A DNA stretch of 5,948 bases from Comamonadaceae bacterium (GTDB lineage: Bacteria > Pseudomonadota > Gammaproteobacteria > Burkholderiales > Burkholderiaceae_C), in NCBI GenBank assembly GCA_027490555.1, contig JAIXXW010000035.1:1-5948 (forward strand), in the 5' to 3' direction. Shown piece by piece: positions 4,143 to 5,948 of the stretch; the first letter of the stretch is position 1, and every line of letters starts with the position of its first letter. A program made the translations under genes and the position numbers. The notes beneath the pieces were generated by a model, which saw nothing but the letters and a program-made list of their open reading frames with translations, was not told the DNA's origin and did no database searches.

Positions 4143-5948
4143 ATGCAGCCCCACCACCTCGAACTCTTGGCCCCGGCCCGCAACCTGGAGATCGGCATCG
4201 AAGCCATCCAGCATGGCGCCGATGCGGTCTACATCGGCGGCCCCTCGTTTGGCGCGCGGTCCACGGCCGACAACTCGGTGCAAGACATCGCCAAACTGGT
4301 GCAACACGCCCACCGCTTTCACAGCCGGATCTTTGTCACCCTCAACACCATCTTGCGCGACGACGAGCTCGAAGGCGCCCGCCAACTGGCCTGGCAGCTC
4401 TATGACGCGGGCGTGGATGCGCTGATCATCCAGGACATGGGCCTGCTGGAGATCGACATGCCGCCGATCCAGCTGCACGCCAGCACCCAGACCGACATCC
4501 GCACCCCCGAGAAGGCGAAGTTCTTGCAGGACGCTGGGCTGTCCCAGATCGTGCTGGCGCGCGAGTTGACCCTGCCTCAAATCAGTGCCATTCGCGATGT
4601 GATCGATACCGAGCGCACCGTGATCGAATTTTTCGTGCATGGCGCGCTGTGCGTGGCCTACAGCGGCCAATGCTTCATCAGCCACGCCCACACCGGCCGC
4701 AGCGCCAACCGGGGCGACTGCTCGCAGGCCTGCCGGCTGCCCTACGAGGTCAAGGACGCGCAGGGGCGCATCGTGGCGCACGACAAACATGTGCTGAGCA
4801 TGAAGGACAACAACCAGAGCGAGAACCTGCGCGCCCTGGTCGACGCCGGCATCCGCAGCTTCAAGATCGAAGGCCGCTACAAGGACATGGCCTATGTGAA
4901 AAACATCACGGCCCATTACCGCAAGCTGTTTGACGAAGTCCTGAACGAGCGGCCCGAGCTGGCGGCGGCATCGCATGGCCGCTGCACCTTCAGCTTTCAG
5001 CCCGACCCCAACCAGAACTTCAACCGCGAGTTCACTGACTACTTTGTGCAAGGCCGCAAAGAAGACATCGGCGCTTTCGACACGCCCAAAAACCCGGGTC
5101 AAGCCATGGGCTGGGTCAGCAAGGTGACGGCCGAGCACATCGAGATCACCACCGACGACCCCACCGCCACGCTGCACAACGGGGACGGGCTGTGCTACTA
5201 CAACCTGCAAAAAGAGCTGGTGGGACTGCAGATCAACCGCGCCGAAAAGCAAAAAGCCCAGGGCGTCTGGCGGCTCTTTCCGAAAGACCCGATGGAGAGT
5301 TTCAAGGACCTGCGCCCAGGCGTGCAGGTCAACCGCAACCGCGACATGAGCTGGGTACGCACGCTGGATAAAAAATCGGCCGAGCGACGCATCGGTGTTT
5401 GGATGCAGTTGGCGGAAACCAGCAACGGTCTGCAACTGACCCTGACCGACGAGGCGGGCCACACTGGTACGGCGCATCTGGCCATCTCCTGGCAAGCGCC
5501 CAAGGACCCCGAGCAGGCGCAGGATAAACTCAAAACCGCATTGGGCAAGCTGGGCGACACCGTGTTGTCGCCCCTGGATGTGCAAGTGACCTTGTCACGC
5601 GCCTGGTTTGTGCCACCGTCTCAGTTCAATCTCCTTCGACGCGACGCCGTGCAGGCCCTCGAAGCCGCCCGCGCAGCGGGCCTGCATCGCCTCCCGAGAG
5701 CCGTACCGGTGTCGCCGCCCGTGGCTTATCCTGAGGACACGCTGACCTATTTGGCCAATGTGTTCAACCAAAAAGCGCGTCACTTTTATGCCAAACACGG
5801 CGTCAAGGTCATCGACGCGGCCTACGAAGCGCAAGAAGAATTGGGCGAAGTCAGCCTGATGATCACCAAGCACTGCGTCCGCTTCAGCCTGAGCCTGTGC
5901 CCCAAGCAGGCCAAGGGCGTGACCGGCGTGCAGGGCACGGTCAAGGCC
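4143..5948 (+). CDS. rlhA: 23S rRNA 5-hydroxycytidine C2501 synthase (peptidase U32 family), C-terminally cut by the window
   Basis: 602 codons are open to the right edge; E. coli RlhA (YdcP) has 653, so roughly the last 50 residues are missing. RlhA hydroxylates C2501 in the 23S rRNA peptidyl-transferase centre; in E. coli this depends on iron-sulfur assembly and prephenate. The U32 catalytic region comes first: LLAPARNLEIGIEAIQHGAD (8-27), VYIGGPSFGAR, IIQDMG (95-100), LHASTQTDI, and the U32 signature EFFVHGALCVAYSGQC (162-177). RGDCSQACRLPY and FKIEGRYKDMAYVKNI (240-255) follow. Cys170, Cys177, Cys193 and Cys197 are candidate Fe-S ligands by analogy with UbiU and TrhP, whose spacing is similar. 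The C-terminal extension (about 290 onward, DUF3656-like) ends in ITKHCVRFSLSLCPKQAKG (574-592), which separates RlhA from TrhP. The ATG at 4143 is the first start after an in-frame TAA at 4131; no convincing SD exists, only GGGA 12 nt away. It is transcribed separately from ppiC. Confidence 0.94.
   Translation, partial: MQPHHLELLAPARNLEIGIEAIQHGADAVYIGGPSFGARSTADNSVQDIAKLVQHAHRFHSRIFVTLNTILRDDELEGARQLAWQLYDAGVDALIIQDMGLLEIDMPPIQLHASTQTDIRTPEKAKFLQDAGLSQIVLARELTLPQISAIRDVIDTERTVIEFFVHGALCVAYSGQCFISHAHTGRSANRGDCSQACRLPYEVKDAQGRIVAHDKHVLSMKDNNQSENLRALVDAGIRSFKIEGRYKDMAYVKNITAHYRKLFDEVLNERPELAAASHGRCTFSFQPDPNQNFNREFTDYFVQGRKEDIGAFDTPKNPGQAMGWVSKVTAEHIEITTDDPTATLHNGDGLCYYNLQKELVGLQINRAEKQKAQGVWRLFPKDPMESFKDLRPGVQVNRNRDMSWVRTLDKKSAERRIGVWMQLAETSNGLQLTLTDEAGHTGTAHLAISWQAPKDPEQAQDKLKTALGKLGDTVLSPLDVQVTLSRAWFVPPSQFNLLRRDAVQALEAARAAGLHRLPRAVPVSPPVAYPEDTLTYLANVFNQKARHFYAKHGVKVIDAAYEAQEELGEVSLMITKHCVRFSLSLCPKQAKGVTGVQGTVKA

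Noticed and set aside
4038..5585. A 515-codon open frame on the minus strand opposite rlhA
   Set aside because: Low-complexity, Gln/Val/Leu-rich translation with no recognised domain. The opposite strand encodes RlhA with its U32 signature throughout, so this is a shadow frame.

Overview
The window is GC-rich, densely packed bacterial chromosome. Gene content and protein motifs fit a betaproteobacterium of the order Burkholderiales, probably close to Comamonadaceae. That placement rests on remembered family features and the selO-msrB-yciB-bolA-ppiC order, not on a search. I see no mobile element, tRNA, rRNA, CRISPR array or phage gene.

Layout. Positions 1-129 (minus strand) hold the first 43 codons of an acyl-CoA synthetase that leaves the window on the left. 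A 131-bp divergent spacer (130-260) separates it from a plus-strand run of four genes: selO (protein AMPylase), msrB (methionine-R-sulfoxide reductase), yciB (inner-membrane septation protein A) and bolA. The selO/msrB and yciB/bolA junctions are 4-bp ATGA overlaps, and the run ends in a strong intrinsic terminator at 3085-3118. Next is ppiC, a secreted parvulin-type prolyl isomerase with its own Shine-Dalgarno and its own terminator with a cUUCGg tetraloop (3959-3988). The 204-bp spacer 3939-4142 holds that terminator, a long imperfect inverted repeat with 22-bp arms (4009-4092), and an extended -10 promoter that would give an almost leaderless transcript. The last gene, starting at 4143, is the U32-family 23S rRNA C2501 hydroxylase rlhA. 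It is open for 602 codons and runs off the right edge.

How the genes fit together. SelO, MsrB and BolA all touch thiol or redox biology: SelO AMPylates glutaredoxin in E. coli, MsrB repairs oxidised methionine, and BolA proteins partner with monothiol glutaredoxins. YciB is an envelope protein and looks like a co-transcribed passenger. RlhA is a separate unit concerned with ribosome modification.

This is mainly ordinary core genome. I found no convincing new multi-gene system. The parts most worth a second look are non-coding: the long inverted repeat before rlhA, the palindromic near-leaderless rlhA promoter, and the Shine-Dalgarno placed in a hairpin loop before selO.
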